Source: Alphaproteobacteria bacterium
GTDB lineage: Bacteria > Pseudomonadota > Alphaproteobacteria > Rhodobacterales > Rhodobacteraceae
Assembly: GCA_030425925.1 (NCBI GenBank)
Contig: JAUHZO010000009.1
Span: 1-64,000 of the forward strand
DNA: 64,000 nt
Reading direction: 5' to 3'
Part shown: positions 17,917 through 26,353 of the stretch, piece by piece
Layout: every line of letters begins with the position of its first letter
How positions within the stretch are numbered: the stretch's first letter is position 1
The notes under the pieces: generated by a model
Seen by the model: only the letters and a program-made list of their open reading frames with translations
Told to the model about the DNA's origin: nothing
The model's database searches: none
Made by a program: the position numbers and the translations under genes

Positions 17917-17998
17917 ATGGACGGAAATTCCGGCGACTTTCCACCATCCATGGGAGAGAATTAGCCATCTCACACCATATGTAGACAGAACCCTCACC

Positions 17999-18023
17999 TC
18001 CCAAAACCTCCCATAAAATCCCG
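17999..18023 (-). promoter_or_regulatory. MraZ box, three repeats
   Basis: On the minus strand CGGGA, TGGGA and TGGGA follow each other at an exact 10-bp period with 5-bp spacers, the arrangement bound by MraZ in E. coli (TGGGN-N5 repeats). The last repeat is contained in a possible -35 (TTGGGA) followed 17 bp later by CATATG, so MraZ could block the promoter. The promoter itself is a weak match. Confidence 0.55.
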
Positions 18024-18165
18024 AAAAACTTGCGCCAGACGTGGACGGATCCCGGAAAATCCTGGCTCCAGGCCCCGATCTACCGCCTTTTCCAGCGCGA
18101 ATCACCCCTCGAACCCGTGAGATCCCCGCTTTTCGCTTCGCTTTCCCGCTCGATCGACCAATCTG

Positions 18166-18202
18166 TCCCATGGTTTCCCATGCCGCGTCCCACGCCATCC
18201 CG
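18166..18202 (-). promoter_or_regulatory. Second MraZ-like box cluster
   Basis: On the minus strand CGGGA (18202), TGGGA (18192), TGGGA (18180) and TGGGA (18170) occur with spacings of 10, 12 and 10 bp. It lies about 100 bp upstream of tatD on the other strand. It may be an auxiliary MraZ site or a site affecting tatD. Confidence 0.4.
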
Positions 18203-18273
18203 TGCCCGCCCCGTCCCGGCCCGGCTTGACCCTGACCGCCTGCGCCGATACCTCCCCGCGCAAAGGACGCGCC

Positions 18274-19077
18274 ATGACCCAGCCCCGCATCACCGACAGC
18301 CATTGCCACCTGGATTTCCCCGATTTCGACGAGACGCGGGCCGACGTGATCACCCGCGCCGTCAACGCGGGCGTGCACCGGATGGTGACGATCTGCACGC
18401 GGCTGCGCCACGAACCGCAGGTCCGCGCCATCGCCGAGGCGCACGCGCCGGTCTTCTACGCCGCCGGCACCCACCCGATGAGCGCGGCCGAAGAGCCGAT
18501 GGCGACCGTCGACCAGCTGGTCGACCTGGCCCGCCACCCGAAATTCGTGGGCATCGGCGAGACCGGGCTCGACTACCATTACACGGCCGACAGCGCCGAA
18601 CTGCAGAAGACCTCGCTGCGCATCCATATCGAGGCGGCACAGGAAACCGGCCTGCCGCTGATCATCCACGCGCGCGATGCCGATGACGACATGGCCGCGA
18701 TCCTGACCGAAGGCTACAAGGCGCAGCCCTATGGCTGCGTGATGCACTGCTTCTCGTCCGGCGAAGGGCTGGCGAAAGCCGCGCTCGATCTCGGCTTTTA
18801 CCTCTCGATGTCCGGCATCGCCGCCTTCCCGAAATCGGGCGCATTGCGCGACATCTTCGCCGCCGCCCCGCTCGACCGGATCCTGGTGGAAACCGACAGC
18901 CCCTATCTCGCGCCCCCGCCCTATCGCGGCAAGCGCAACGAACCGGCCTACTCGATCCACACCGCCAAAGTCGGCGCCGAGCTGTTCGGCCTCGACTATG
19001 CCGGGTTCGCCCAGGCGACCGAGGCGAATTTCGACCGCCTCTTTGCCAAGGCTTGCGCCTGGAAAGCCGCGGCATGA
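18274..19077 (+). CDS. TatD-family metal-dependent hydrolase/DNase
   Basis: 267 residues of the TatD TIM-barrel family, which has 3'-5' exonuclease activity in E. coli. Metal ligands are visible in SHCHLD (H10, H12), the Glu in GIGETGLDYHY, VMHCFSSG and the Asp in LVETDSPYLAPPPYRG. ATG 18274 follows an AAAGGA ribosome binding site. It overlaps the next gene by 4 bp (ATGA), and this tatD-MBL hydrolase pair is common in alphaproteobacteria. Confidence 0.92.
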   Translation: MTQPRITDSHCHLDFPDFDETRADVITRAVNAGVHRMVTICTRLRHEPQVRAIAEAHAPVFYAAGTHPMSAAEEPMATVDQLVDLARHPKFVGIGETGLDYHYTADSAELQKTSLRIHIEAAQETGLPLIIHARDADDDMAAILTEGYKAQPYGCVMHCFSSGEGLAKAALDLGFYLSMSGIAAFPKSGALRDIFAAAPLDRILVETDSPYLAPPPYRGKRNEPAYSIHTAKVGAELFGLDYAGFAQATEANFDRLFAKACAWKAAA

Positions 19078-19874
19078 GCGCGCGCTACCGCTTCACCATC
19101 CTCGGCTGCGGCTCCTCCGGCGGTGTGCCGCGGCTGGGCGGGCATTGGGGCGATTGCGACCCGGCGAACCCCCGGAACACCCGACGCCGCTGCTCGATGC
19201 TGGTGGAACGCCTGACCGGGGCCGGCACCACCCGTGTCCTGATCGACACCTCGCCCGACCTGCGCCAGCAACTTCTCGACGCGGGCATCGGCCAGCTCGA
19301 CGGCGTCGTCTGGACCCATGGCCATGCCGATCACACCCACGGGCTCGACGATCTGCGCATGATCGTCTTCAACACGCGCGAGCGGCTGCGCGTCTGGGCC
19401 GATGGCGACACCCAGAACGACCTCTTCTCGCGCTTCGGCTATGCCTTCGTGCAACCCGAGGGCTCGCCCTATCCGCCGATCCTGCAGATGCACACCATCG
19501 ACGGGCCGTTCGCCGTCGACGGTGCCGGCGGCCCGGTCGCGCTGACGCCGTTCAAGGTCAATCACGGCAGCATCGACGCCCTGGGCTTCCGCATCGGCGG
19601 TCTCGCCTACCTGCCCGACGTGGCGCAGATCCCCGACGCGGCCTGGCCCGCGCTCGACGGGCTCGAGGTCTGGGTGCTCGACGCCCTGCGCCGCACGCCG
19701 CACCCCACCCATGCCCATCTGGAACGCTCGCTGGAATGGATCGCCAGAGCCGCCCCGAAACGCGCGATCCTGACCAACATGCATGTCGATCTCGATTACG
19801 ACACCGTGGCGGCCGAAACCCCCGCGCATGTCACCCCGGCCCATGACGGGCTGGTGATCGACCTGCCGGCCTGA
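19074..19874 (+). CDS. MBL-fold metallo-hydrolase (PhnP-like)
   Basis: 266 residues with the metallo-beta-lactamase motif THGHADHTHG (His 82, 84, Asp 86, His 87) and an N-terminal LGCGSSGGVPR segment as in PhnP-type phosphodiesterases. Later ligands are probably in VNHGSID, LPDVA and the C-terminal TNMHVDLDYD. The specific substrate is unknown: family members include phosphodiesterases for cyclic phosphates, but no phn genes are near. It is translationally coupled to tatD. Confidence 0.88.
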   Translation: MSARYRFTILGCGSSGGVPRLGGHWGDCDPANPRNTRRRCSMLVERLTGAGTTRVLIDTSPDLRQQLLDAGIGQLDGVVWTHGHADHTHGLDDLRMIVFNTRERLRVWADGDTQNDLFSRFGYAFVQPEGSPYPPILQMHTIDGPFAVDGAGGPVALTPFKVNHGSIDALGFRIGGLAYLPDVAQIPDAAWPALDGLEVWVLDALRRTPHPTHAHLERSLEWIARAAPKRAILTNMHVDLDYDTVAAETPAHVTPAHDGLVIDLPA

Positions 19875-19910
19875 CATGGCCCAGCCCCAAAGACCGCCTC
19901 TGCTCTTTCA

Positions 19911-20073
19911 TCTTTCTCCAAATACCTCCGGGGAGCGCGAGGGGCTGGCCCCTCGCTCCTGCCCGCGCCACAAGGCCCGCGGCCTCACTGTGGCGTCGCC
20001 TCGCCACGCGCGCCGAGGCCGCGCCCCGCGGCCGAGAAACCCGCGCGCGGCCGCAGGCCGCGCTCCTTGTGAC
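19911..20073 (+). repeat. Intergenic repeat family A, copy 2
   Basis: The same block order as at 9680-9850: CTCTTTCATCTTTCT, AAATACCTCCGGGGAGCGCG, a GAGGGGC...GCCCCTC palindrome, then GCGGCCGAGAAACC, a CGCGCGGCC...GGCCGCGC palindrome and TGTGAC. The central part differs between copies. It occupies most of the 240-bp gap between the MBL hydrolase and the AEC transporter. Confidence 0.75.
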
Positions 20074-20114
20074 ACCACGATCCGGTCACACTTCGCCGAC
20101 ACGGGCCAGACCCC

Positions 20115-21050
20115 ATGCAGGCGCTGATCGACGTCATCCTGCCGGTCTTCCTCGTGATCGGCGCGGGCTATGCCGCGGCCTGGCGCGGCGGCTTTTCCGA
20201 AAGCGCCGTCGACGGGCTGATGACCTTCACCCAGAGCTTCGCCATCCCCTGCCTGCTCTTCCGCGCGCTCTGGACGCTCGACCTGGGCCCCGGCGTCGAT
20301 CCGGCCCTGCTGGTCAGTTTCTACACCGGGTCGCTGACCTGCTTCACCGCCGGGCTGCTGGGCGCGCGCTACCTGTTCCAGCGCGACTGGGAAGACGCGG
20401 TGGCCATCGGCTTCTGCTGCCTTTTCGCCAATTCCGTCATGCTGGGCCTCGCCATGACCGAACGCGCCTACGGGCCGGACGCGCTGCAGGCCAATTACGT
20501 GATCATCGCGCTGCATTCGCCGTTCTGCTACGGCATCGGCATCACCGCGATGGAGATCGTGCGCGCCTGCGGCTCGGGCACGTCCAGGCGGGCGCTCACC
20601 GGCAAGGTGCTGCGGGCGATGTTCCGCAACACGATGGTGATCGGCATCGCGCTGGGTGCCATGGCCAACCTTGCCGACCTGCGCCTGCCCGGCGCCGTGA
20701 CCGACGCGCTCGACATGATGGTGCGCACGGCCCTGCCGGCGGCGCTCTTCGGCATGGGCGGCGTTCTGTTCCGCTACCGGCCGCAGGGGGATTTCCGCGT
20801 GATCGCCTATATCTGCGCGGTCTCGCTGCTCCTGCATCCGGCCATCACCTGGACCCTGGGCAGCCTGACCGGGCTTGGCCGCGACGCATTCCGTTCGGCG
20901 GTGCTGACGGCGGCGATGGCGCCGGGGATCAACAGCTATGTCTTTGCCAACATGTATGGCCGGGCCAGGCGGGTGGCGGCCTCGGGCGTGCTCATCGCCA
21001 CGACGCTGTCGGTGGGAACCGCCTGGCTGTGGCTGACGGTGCTGCCCTGA
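20115..21050 (+). CDS. AEC-family transporter
   Basis: 311 residues with about ten hydrophobic segments in two halves, matching the auxin efflux carrier (AEC) family (start MQALIDVILPVFLVIGAGYA; family feature SFAIPCLLFRALWTLD, then AALFGMGGVLF). Bacterial members export or import small carboxylates such as malate; the substrate here is not predictable. Start ATG 20115. It stands alone downstream of a repeat element. Confidence 0.85.
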   Translation: MQALIDVILPVFLVIGAGYAAAWRGGFSESAVDGLMTFTQSFAIPCLLFRALWTLDLGPGVDPALLVSFYTGSLTCFTAGLLGARYLFQRDWEDAVAIGFCCLFANSVMLGLAMTERAYGPDALQANYVIIALHSPFCYGIGITAMEIVRACGSGTSRRALTGKVLRAMFRNTMVIGIALGAMANLADLRLPGAVTDALDMMVRTALPAALFGMGGVLFRYRPQGDFRVIAYICAVSLLLHPAITWTLGSLTGLGRDAFRSAVLTAAMAPGINSYVFANMYGRARRVAASGVLIATTLSVGTAWLWLTVLP

Positions 21051-21140
21051 CCGCCGCATCTGTCGGCCAGCCGGACCCCGGAAAGAGGCCGTGTCGCTTT
21101 CGGACCTGACAGGCGGCGCGGGCGGCGCTATGCGGGCGGC

Positions 21141-22079
21141 ATGACTGTTGCAACGCCCCAGGCCGGAACCGACCGGACAACGCTGGGCATCCTCTTCATG
21201 GTTGCCTTTGCCGCGCTGGCCCCCATCATGGACGCCTTTGCCAAGGCCACCCCCACCGAAGTGCCGGTGACGCAGATCCTCGCTGCCCGGTTCGGGCTGC
21301 AGGTGCTGATCCTGCTGCCGCTGGCCTCGGCGCTGGGGCTGGGCGCGCGGCCGGGCTGGCGCGATCTGGGGCTGCACCTGGCGCGCGGGGCCGCGCTGCT
21401 TGCCGCGACAGGGTGTTTCTTTGCCGCCGTCCGCCACATGCCCATCGCCAACGCCATCTCGATCTTCTTTGTCGAGCCGTTCATCCTGACCCTTCTGGGC
21501 GCACTGGTGCTGGGCGAGGCGGTGGGCTGGCGGCGGCTGGCCGCCTGTGCGGTGGGCTTTGCCGGCGCGCTGATCGTGATCCGGCCAAGCTTTTCCGAGC
21601 TGGGCCCGGTGACGCTCCTGCCGCTGGCAACTGCCTTTCTGTTCGCGATCTACATGCTGCTGACGCGGGCGATGTCGCAGCGCATGCACCCGTTGACGCT
21701 GCAGGCGCATACCGCGCTGGCGGCCACGGCGCTGATCCTGCCGCCGCTTGTGCTGCTGGACGGCTCCGGGCTGGCGCTGTGGGATCCGGTCTGGCCCGGC
21801 GCGCGCGCGCTCTGGACCCTGGCGGGGGTGGGGCTGGTGGCGACGGTGTCGCATCTGTTCATCACCTACGCGCTGCGCTTTGCCCCCGCGGCCACCATCG
21901 CCCCGCTGCAATACCTCGAGATCATCGGCGCCACCGCGGTGGGATATCTTGCCTTCGGAGACTTTCCGCAGCCGCTGACCTGGCTGGGCATCGCCGTCAT
22001 CGTCGCCTCGGGCCTTTACGTGTTCACCCGCGAGCGCCAGCTGGGCAAACGCCCCAAGGCCCCGCCGCCGCCGCCCTGA
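21141..22079 (+). CDS. DMT-family (EamA) transporter 1
   Basis: 312 residues, two EamA halves with about ten membrane segments; EamA features are FFVEPFILTLLGALVLGEAVGWRR in the first half and APLQYLEIIGATAVGYLAFGD in the second. Substrate unknown; family members export amino acids or metabolites. It is followed 43 bp later by a paralogue, probably a tandem duplication. Confidence 0.88.
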   Translation: MTVATPQAGTDRTTLGILFMVAFAALAPIMDAFAKATPTEVPVTQILAARFGLQVLILLPLASALGLGARPGWRDLGLHLARGAALLAATGCFFAAVRHMPIANAISIFFVEPFILTLLGALVLGEAVGWRRLAACAVGFAGALIVIRPSFSELGPVTLLPLATAFLFAIYMLLTRAMSQRMHPLTLQAHTALAATALILPPLVLLDGSGLALWDPVWPGARALWTLAGVGLVATVSHLFITYALRFAPAATIAPLQYLEIIGATAVGYLAFGDFPQPLTWLGIAVIVASGLYVFTRERQLGKRPKAPPPPP

Positions 22080-22122
22080 AGGGCCTTCCCCCCGCCCGCG
22101 GTCCGGCATAGGCTCTGGTCCC

Positions 22123-23061
22123 ATGTCGCATGATCGTCCGCTGCTGGGCATTACCCTGATGCTGGGTTTCTGCCTGCTGGCCCCGGTCGCCGATTCGCTG
22201 GCCAAGCTGCTGGGCAGTGAGATGGCGGTGGGCCAGCTGGTGGCGCTGCGCTTCGCGTTCCAGGTACTGATCCTCGTGCCGCTGGTGGCGCTGCTGGGTC
22301 TGCCCTGGCGGATGCCATGGCACATCCTGCACCTGGTGGCGCTGCGCACCGTGCTGCACATCTTCGGCATCGGCTGCATGTTCCTGGCGCTGACCTACCT
22401 GCCGCTGGCCGATGCCATCGCCATCGCCTTTGTCATGCCTTTCATCATGCTGCTGCTGGGCTGGCTGGTGCTGGGCGAAGAGGTGGGCTGGCGGCGGCTG
22501 AGCGCCTGCGCGGTGGGCTTTGTCGGCACGTTGCTGGTGGTACAGCCCGCCTTCGAGGATGTCGGCTGGCCCGCGCTGCTGCCGCTGATGGTGGCGCTGA
22601 CCTTTGCGCTGTTCATGCTGGTCACCCGGCGCATCGCGGCGGTGACCGATCCGGTGGGGATGCAGGCGGTGTCCGGCGTCATGGCGCTGTGCGTGCTGGG
22701 CCCGGCGCTGGCCTTTGCACCGCACAGCCTGCCCGAACTGGGCTGGACCGCGCCGTCGCCCCGCGCCTGGACGCTGATCGCGGCGATGGGCGTGGCGGGC
22801 ACCGCGGCGCATCTGTTGATGACGTGGTCCTTGCGCTATGCCCCGGCTTCGACCCTGGCACCGATGCAGTATCTGGAAATCCCCGTGGCCACGCTTGTGG
22901 GCTGGGTGATCTTTGCCGATCTGCCCGGCCCGCTGGCCAGCCTGGGCATCGCCATCACCGTGGCGGCAGGGCTTTACATCATCCTGCGCGAGCGGGCCAT
23001 CGCGCAGGCGACGCGGCCAGCCCCGCCTGCAGCGCCGCCAGCGCCGCCAGCGGCAGAATGA
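22123..23061 (+). CDS. DMT-family (EamA) transporter 2
   Basis: 312 residues, clearly paralogous to the preceding transporter (VMPFIMLLLGWLVLGEEVGWRRLSACAVGF and APMQYLEIPVATLVGWVIFADLPG). About ten membrane segments. The Pro/Ala-rich tail (RPAPPAAPPAPPAAE) is encoded where the gene overlaps thiamine diphosphokinase on the other strand by 83 bp. Confidence 0.88.
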   Translation: MSHDRPLLGITLMLGFCLLAPVADSLAKLLGSEMAVGQLVALRFAFQVLILVPLVALLGLPWRMPWHILHLVALRTVLHIFGIGCMFLALTYLPLADAIAIAFVMPFIMLLLGWLVLGEEVGWRRLSACAVGFVGTLLVVQPAFEDVGWPALLPLMVALTFALFMLVTRRIAAVTDPVGMQAVSGVMALCVLGPALAFAPHSLPELGWTAPSPRAWTLIAAMGVAGTAAHLLMTWSLRYAPASTLAPMQYLEIPVATLVGWVIFADLPGPLASLGIAITVAAGLYIILRERAIAQATRPAPPAAPPAPPAAE

Positions 23062-23668
23062 GCAGCAGACGCGGCGCGTCGATCCAGAGCCGCACCGGCC
23101 CCGCCACCGCGTTCGAGGTGCCGATGACGCCGTCCGGGGCCAGCGCCAGCCCGTCGATGGGCCAGCGCAGCCCTTCGGACCGACCGGTGACCGGGCCCAG
23201 CGGATAAAGCGACAGGCGATTGCCACGCGGCAGGTCCAGCGCCAGTTCGGGCGGGGCCAGCATCACCACATCCTCGGCCCCCACGAGGATGCAGCGCCTG
23301 TCGGGATGCGCCGCCAGCACCGTCATCGCGGCCAGCTGGTGATCCAGCCGCTTGCCCAGAAAGCCGTAGCCCAGCACCAGCGGGGCCGAGATATGCCGCA
23401 GCGCCTTGTCGAAATCGGTACTGTCCTGTTCGTCGATCCGGTGCAGGCTGCCGGGGGGCAATGCGGCCTGCACCTCGGGCGGCAGCGAATCCATGTCGCC
23501 GATCACGGCGTCGGGTTTCCGCCCCAGCGACAATAGCGGCAGCGCCCCGCCATCGGCGGCCACAACCCTGTCCACCCCGGAAAGTGCTGCTTTCAACACA
23601 TTTTCGGGGCAATCCCCCCCGCCGACCAGCAGAACGGGTCCGTCTGCGAGAACAATGTCCGGATTCAT
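22979..23668 (-). CDS. Thiamine diphosphokinase
   Basis: Converts thiamine to thiamine diphosphate with ATP. The 229 residues show the kinase motifs VVAADGGA, DAVIGDMDSLP and STDFDKALRH, and the C-terminal half (GLRWPIDG, GTSNAV) typical of the thiamine-binding domain. Start ATG 23666-23668. Its last 83 bp overlap the convergent DMT transporter gene. No thi genes are nearby and no TPP riboswitch is visible, consistent with a salvage role. Confidence 0.88.
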   Translation of the reverse strand: MNPDIVLADGPVLLVGGGDCPENVLKAALSGVDRVVAADGGALPLLSLGRKPDAVIGDMDSLPPEVQAALPPGSLHRIDEQDSTDFDKALRHISAPLVLGYGFLGKRLDHQLAAMTVLAAHPDRRCILVGAEDVVMLAPPELALDLPRGNRLSLYPLGPVTGRSEGLRWPIDGLALAPDGVIGTSNAVAGPVRLWIDAPRLLLILPLAALAALQAGLAASPARWPARAG

Positions 23669-23771
23669 GGCAAATTAAGGCCCTTCCCGGAAACAGATCA
23701 CAATCAGGTCACGAAATGATACGCTGCAGGGCACAGATTCGATCAGCTTTCGTCTAGGAAGCCATGGTAAA

Positions 23772-23788
23772 CACTGTGTTGAACAGTG
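23772..23788. promoter_or_regulatory. Palindrome upstream of the acidic protein gene
   Basis: CACTGT-GTTGA-ACAGTG has 6-bp perfect arms and ends 18 bp before ATG 23807. It could be an operator or a small leader hairpin. Confidence 0.3.
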
Positions 23789-23806
23789 AATGAAAGTGAG
23801 CAGCCT

Positions 23807-26272
23807 ATGGTCAGTTCGAGCAAGATCCTCACGGTCTCCTACGGCACCTTTTCCTGCACCGCCGAAGGCTTCGACGATCCGCTTGCCGCCGTCAAGGAGG
23901 CGACGCAGTATTTCCGCGAGGTGGTCCGCGCCGAACCGCATTTCGGAGCCGAACCGCAGCAGCTTGATCCCGAGATGGTCAATGACCTGTTCCGCGACCA
24001 GATCTCCGCGCAGGCCGGTGGCGGCAAGCTGACGCTGAACGCCCCCCTGCCCGCCGCCGCGGTCTCTGCCGGTGCGCTCGGCAGCGCGCTGGCCGCCGGC
24101 GCACACGCCCTGCCCGATGACGACACGATCGAGGCCGCGGCCCGCGCCGCCGACCTTGTCGAAGAGGCCGAGGCCGCCGCGGACGCCAAAGCGTACGAGG
24201 ACGCGCCCGAACCCGAAATCTCTGACGCGCTGTCCGACAGCGTGGCCGATGCCGGGGCGGAGGCTGCGCCTGCTCCGCAGCTGTCCGACCCGGCAGGTGT
24301 CGCCGCCAAGCTGCAGCGCATCCGCGACGTGGTGTCCGGCAACGCCGAAGATCCGGCCGAAGAGCCGCAGGACGAGGCTGCGACTGCCGGGGACGACACG
24401 GATTTCGACGACAGCGCCCTGACCGGGATGCTGGGGGCGCTGGACGCCGGGGACGAGGATGCCGACGACGTCGTGGACGAGGCTCTGGCGGTCGAAATGG
24501 CCGGGGACGAAGATGAAAGCGCCGCGGACGAGGACGATCTGCTTGGCGACACGCTGGCCAGCCTGGTCCAGTCCACCGCCTATGACGACGTGGCGGCACC
24601 GGACGCGCCTGCGATGGCAGAGGCCGAGGATGACACCGAAGAAGCCTCCGGCGACGATGCCCTGGCCGCAACCCTCGCCGCCTTCGAGGATGACGCCGAG
24701 GAAGACGATCTGATCGGCGCGGACACCGCCGCGGCAGAACTGGCCGCCGCCTTCGATCTTGACGAGGACGAGGACGACTTCGAAGACGCCGAAGACAGCA
24801 TCGCAAACATCCTGGCCGAGACGGACGAGGAGGACGAAGGCGACGATTTCGCCTGGGACAACGACGTCGAAGACGACGACGCGGCGGATATCGCCGACAC
24901 GCTGCTCGCCGCCGAAGCCGACGATGAAGAGGACGACGCAGACTGGGCCGGGTTCGGCGAGGCCGACTGGGACGGCCCGGCCGACACCGATGCGCTGGCT
25001 GCCGCGTTTGCCGAAGATGCGGATATCGAAGACACCGAGGACGCCCCGGCCCCCGCGCCCGAACCGGCACCGGCCCCGGCAGCGCCGCTGCGCGCCCGCG
25101 TGGTCAAGGTCAAGCGCGCGGTGTTCGACGAAGCCGTCCGCTCGGGCCAGCTTGAAGAGGTGGACGAAGACGAAGACGACCTCGCCCCCCTGCCGGGCAC
25201 CAGCAGCCTCAGCGATGACGAAGAGGACGAGCTTGCCCGCGAACTGGCCGCCGTCAAGGCCGAGCTTTCGGACGATTTCAATGCCTGGGACGACGAGGAC
25301 GAAGACGAGGAAACAGTCGCGCCCGCCGCCACCGGCTGGGACGAGGACGATCTCGACGATGAGGACGAGGACGACGTTGCCGCAGCCCCCGCGCCGCTGC
25401 GCCTCGACAATCCCGTCGCCCCGCCGACCCGCAACTGGGACACCGATCTTGACGCGCTCGATGCCCGCGCCGCCCGCGCCAGCGCCGCGTTGCATGGCGA
25501 CGAGGACAGCATGGATATCGACCCGGCGGCACTGGAATGCGCGCGCAAGGCGGTCAAGATGGCCAGCCCCGCCCGCGCCATGCTGACCGAGCAGACGATC
25601 GAGGACAACGATGCCTCGCGCATTCTCGATCAGACCAATACCGAGATGGCCGAGCCCGAAGGCAACCGCCGCCGCAGCGCCATCGCCCATCTGCGCGCCG
25701 CCGTGGCCGCCACCAAGGCCGACCGCCTGCTGGGCCGCCGCGCCAGCGCCGATGACGCGCAGGAGCCGTATCGCGAGGATCTGGCCACCGTGGTGCGCCC
25801 GCGTCGCCCGCAACCCACCGGCACCCGCACGGAACGCCCGGTGACCGAGCCCAGCCCGCTCAAGCTGGTGGCCGAACAGCGCATCGGGCAGAAGCCCGCC
25901 GCGTCCACCCCGGTCCGCCCGCGCCGCGTCAGCCGCCCGGCGGCCAGCGCCGCCCCCGCCGACGCGGCGGCCGACCCCCAGGATGGCCCGGGCGGGTTTG
26001 CCGATTACGCCGAACGCGTGGGCGCGCGCGAATTGTCGGAACTGCTCGAAGCGGCGGCAGCCTACATGTCCTTTGTCGAAGGCCGCGAGCAATTCTCGCG
26101 CCCGCAGCTCATGACCACCGTGCGCGAGGCCGAGGTGACCGAGTCGAGCCGCGAGGACCGGCTGCGCAGCTTTGGCGAGCTGCTGCGCGACGGCAAGATC
26201 GAAAAGACCTCGGGTGGCCGCTTCACCGCGTCCGAGCGGATCAGCTTCAAGCCGTCGCGCCGCGCCGGCTGA
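23807..26272 (+). CDS. Very acidic multidomain protein of unknown function
   Basis: 821 residues from ATG 23807; a GTG at 23786 would add seven. Three parts: a conserved-looking N-terminal region (about 1-65: SSSKILTVSYGTFSCTAEGF, then EATQYFREVVRAEPHFG), a long central region (about 100-560) dominated by Asp, Glu and Ala with DEDEDD runs and little hydrophobic content, and a C-terminal region (about 570-821) richer in Arg and Ala, ending in a compact segment (GFADYAERVGARELSELLEA to the end). From memory, homologues in Rhodobacteraceae are called hypothetical or, wrongly I think, CheA. No signal peptide or membrane segment; probably cytoplasmic and partly disordered. It is monocistronic, with a terminator after it. 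Confidence 0.85.
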   Translation: MVSSSKILTVSYGTFSCTAEGFDDPLAAVKEATQYFREVVRAEPHFGAEPQQLDPEMVNDLFRDQISAQAGGGKLTLNAPLPAAAVSAGALGSALAAGAHALPDDDTIEAAARAADLVEEAEAAADAKAYEDAPEPEISDALSDSVADAGAEAAPAPQLSDPAGVAAKLQRIRDVVSGNAEDPAEEPQDEAATAGDDTDFDDSALTGMLGALDAGDEDADDVVDEALAVEMAGDEDESAADEDDLLGDTLASLVQSTAYDDVAAPDAPAMAEAEDDTEEASGDDALAATLAAFEDDAEEDDLIGADTAAAELAAAFDLDEDEDDFEDAEDSIANILAETDEEDEGDDFAWDNDVEDDDAADIADTLLAAEADDEEDDADWAGFGEADWDGPADTDALAAAFAEDADIEDTEDAPAPAPEPAPAPAAPLRARVVKVKRAVFDEAVRSGQLEEVDEDEDDLAPLPGTSSLSDDEEDELARELAAVKAELSDDFNAWDDEDEDEETVAPAATGWDEDDLDDEDEDDVAAAPAPLRLDNPVAPPTRNWDTDLDALDARAARASAALHGDEDSMDIDPAALECARKAVKMASPARAMLTEQTIEDNDASRILDQTNTEMAEPEGNRRRSAIAHLRAAVAATKADRLLGRRASADDAQEPYREDLATVVRPRRPQPTGTRTERPVTEPSPLKLVAEQRIGQKPAASTPVRPRRVSRPAASAAPADAAADPQDGPGGFADYAERVGARELSELLEAAAAYMSFVEGREQFSRPQLMTTVREAEVTESSREDRLRSFGELLRDGKIEKTSGGRFTASERISFKPSRRAG

Positions 26273-26293
26273 CGGCAGTGGTGCAGGATCTGG

Positions 26294-26325
26294 AACGGCG
26301 GCCCCGGGCGGGCCGCCGTTTCGCG
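26294..26325 (+). terminator. Rho-independent terminator after the acidic protein gene
   Basis: AACGGCGGCCC (26294-26304) pairs perfectly with 26310-26320 over a 5-base loop; TTTCGCGTTT follows. The 11-bp GC stem 21 bp past the stop suits termination of the plus-strand gene. Confidence 0.65.
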
Positions 26326-26353
26326 TTTGTCGGGCCCGACGGCTGACCCGGCC

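Larger units (their letters stand above)
17573..18273. other. 700-bp gene-free region between mraZ and tatD
   Basis: No frame here looks coding. The mraZ-proximal half has lower GC than its surroundings and holds two strong hairpins read toward mraZ; beyond them lie TGGGA repeat clusters. The tatD-proximal part (about 18210-18273) ends in an AAGGA ribosome binding site for tatD. Annotated components are listed separately. Confidence 0.75.

Noticed and set aside
17854-18960. A long minus-strand frame spanning the mraZ-tatD gap and tatD
   Set aside because: It runs antisense through the well-supported tatD and has low-information composition typical of a GC-rich shadow frame.
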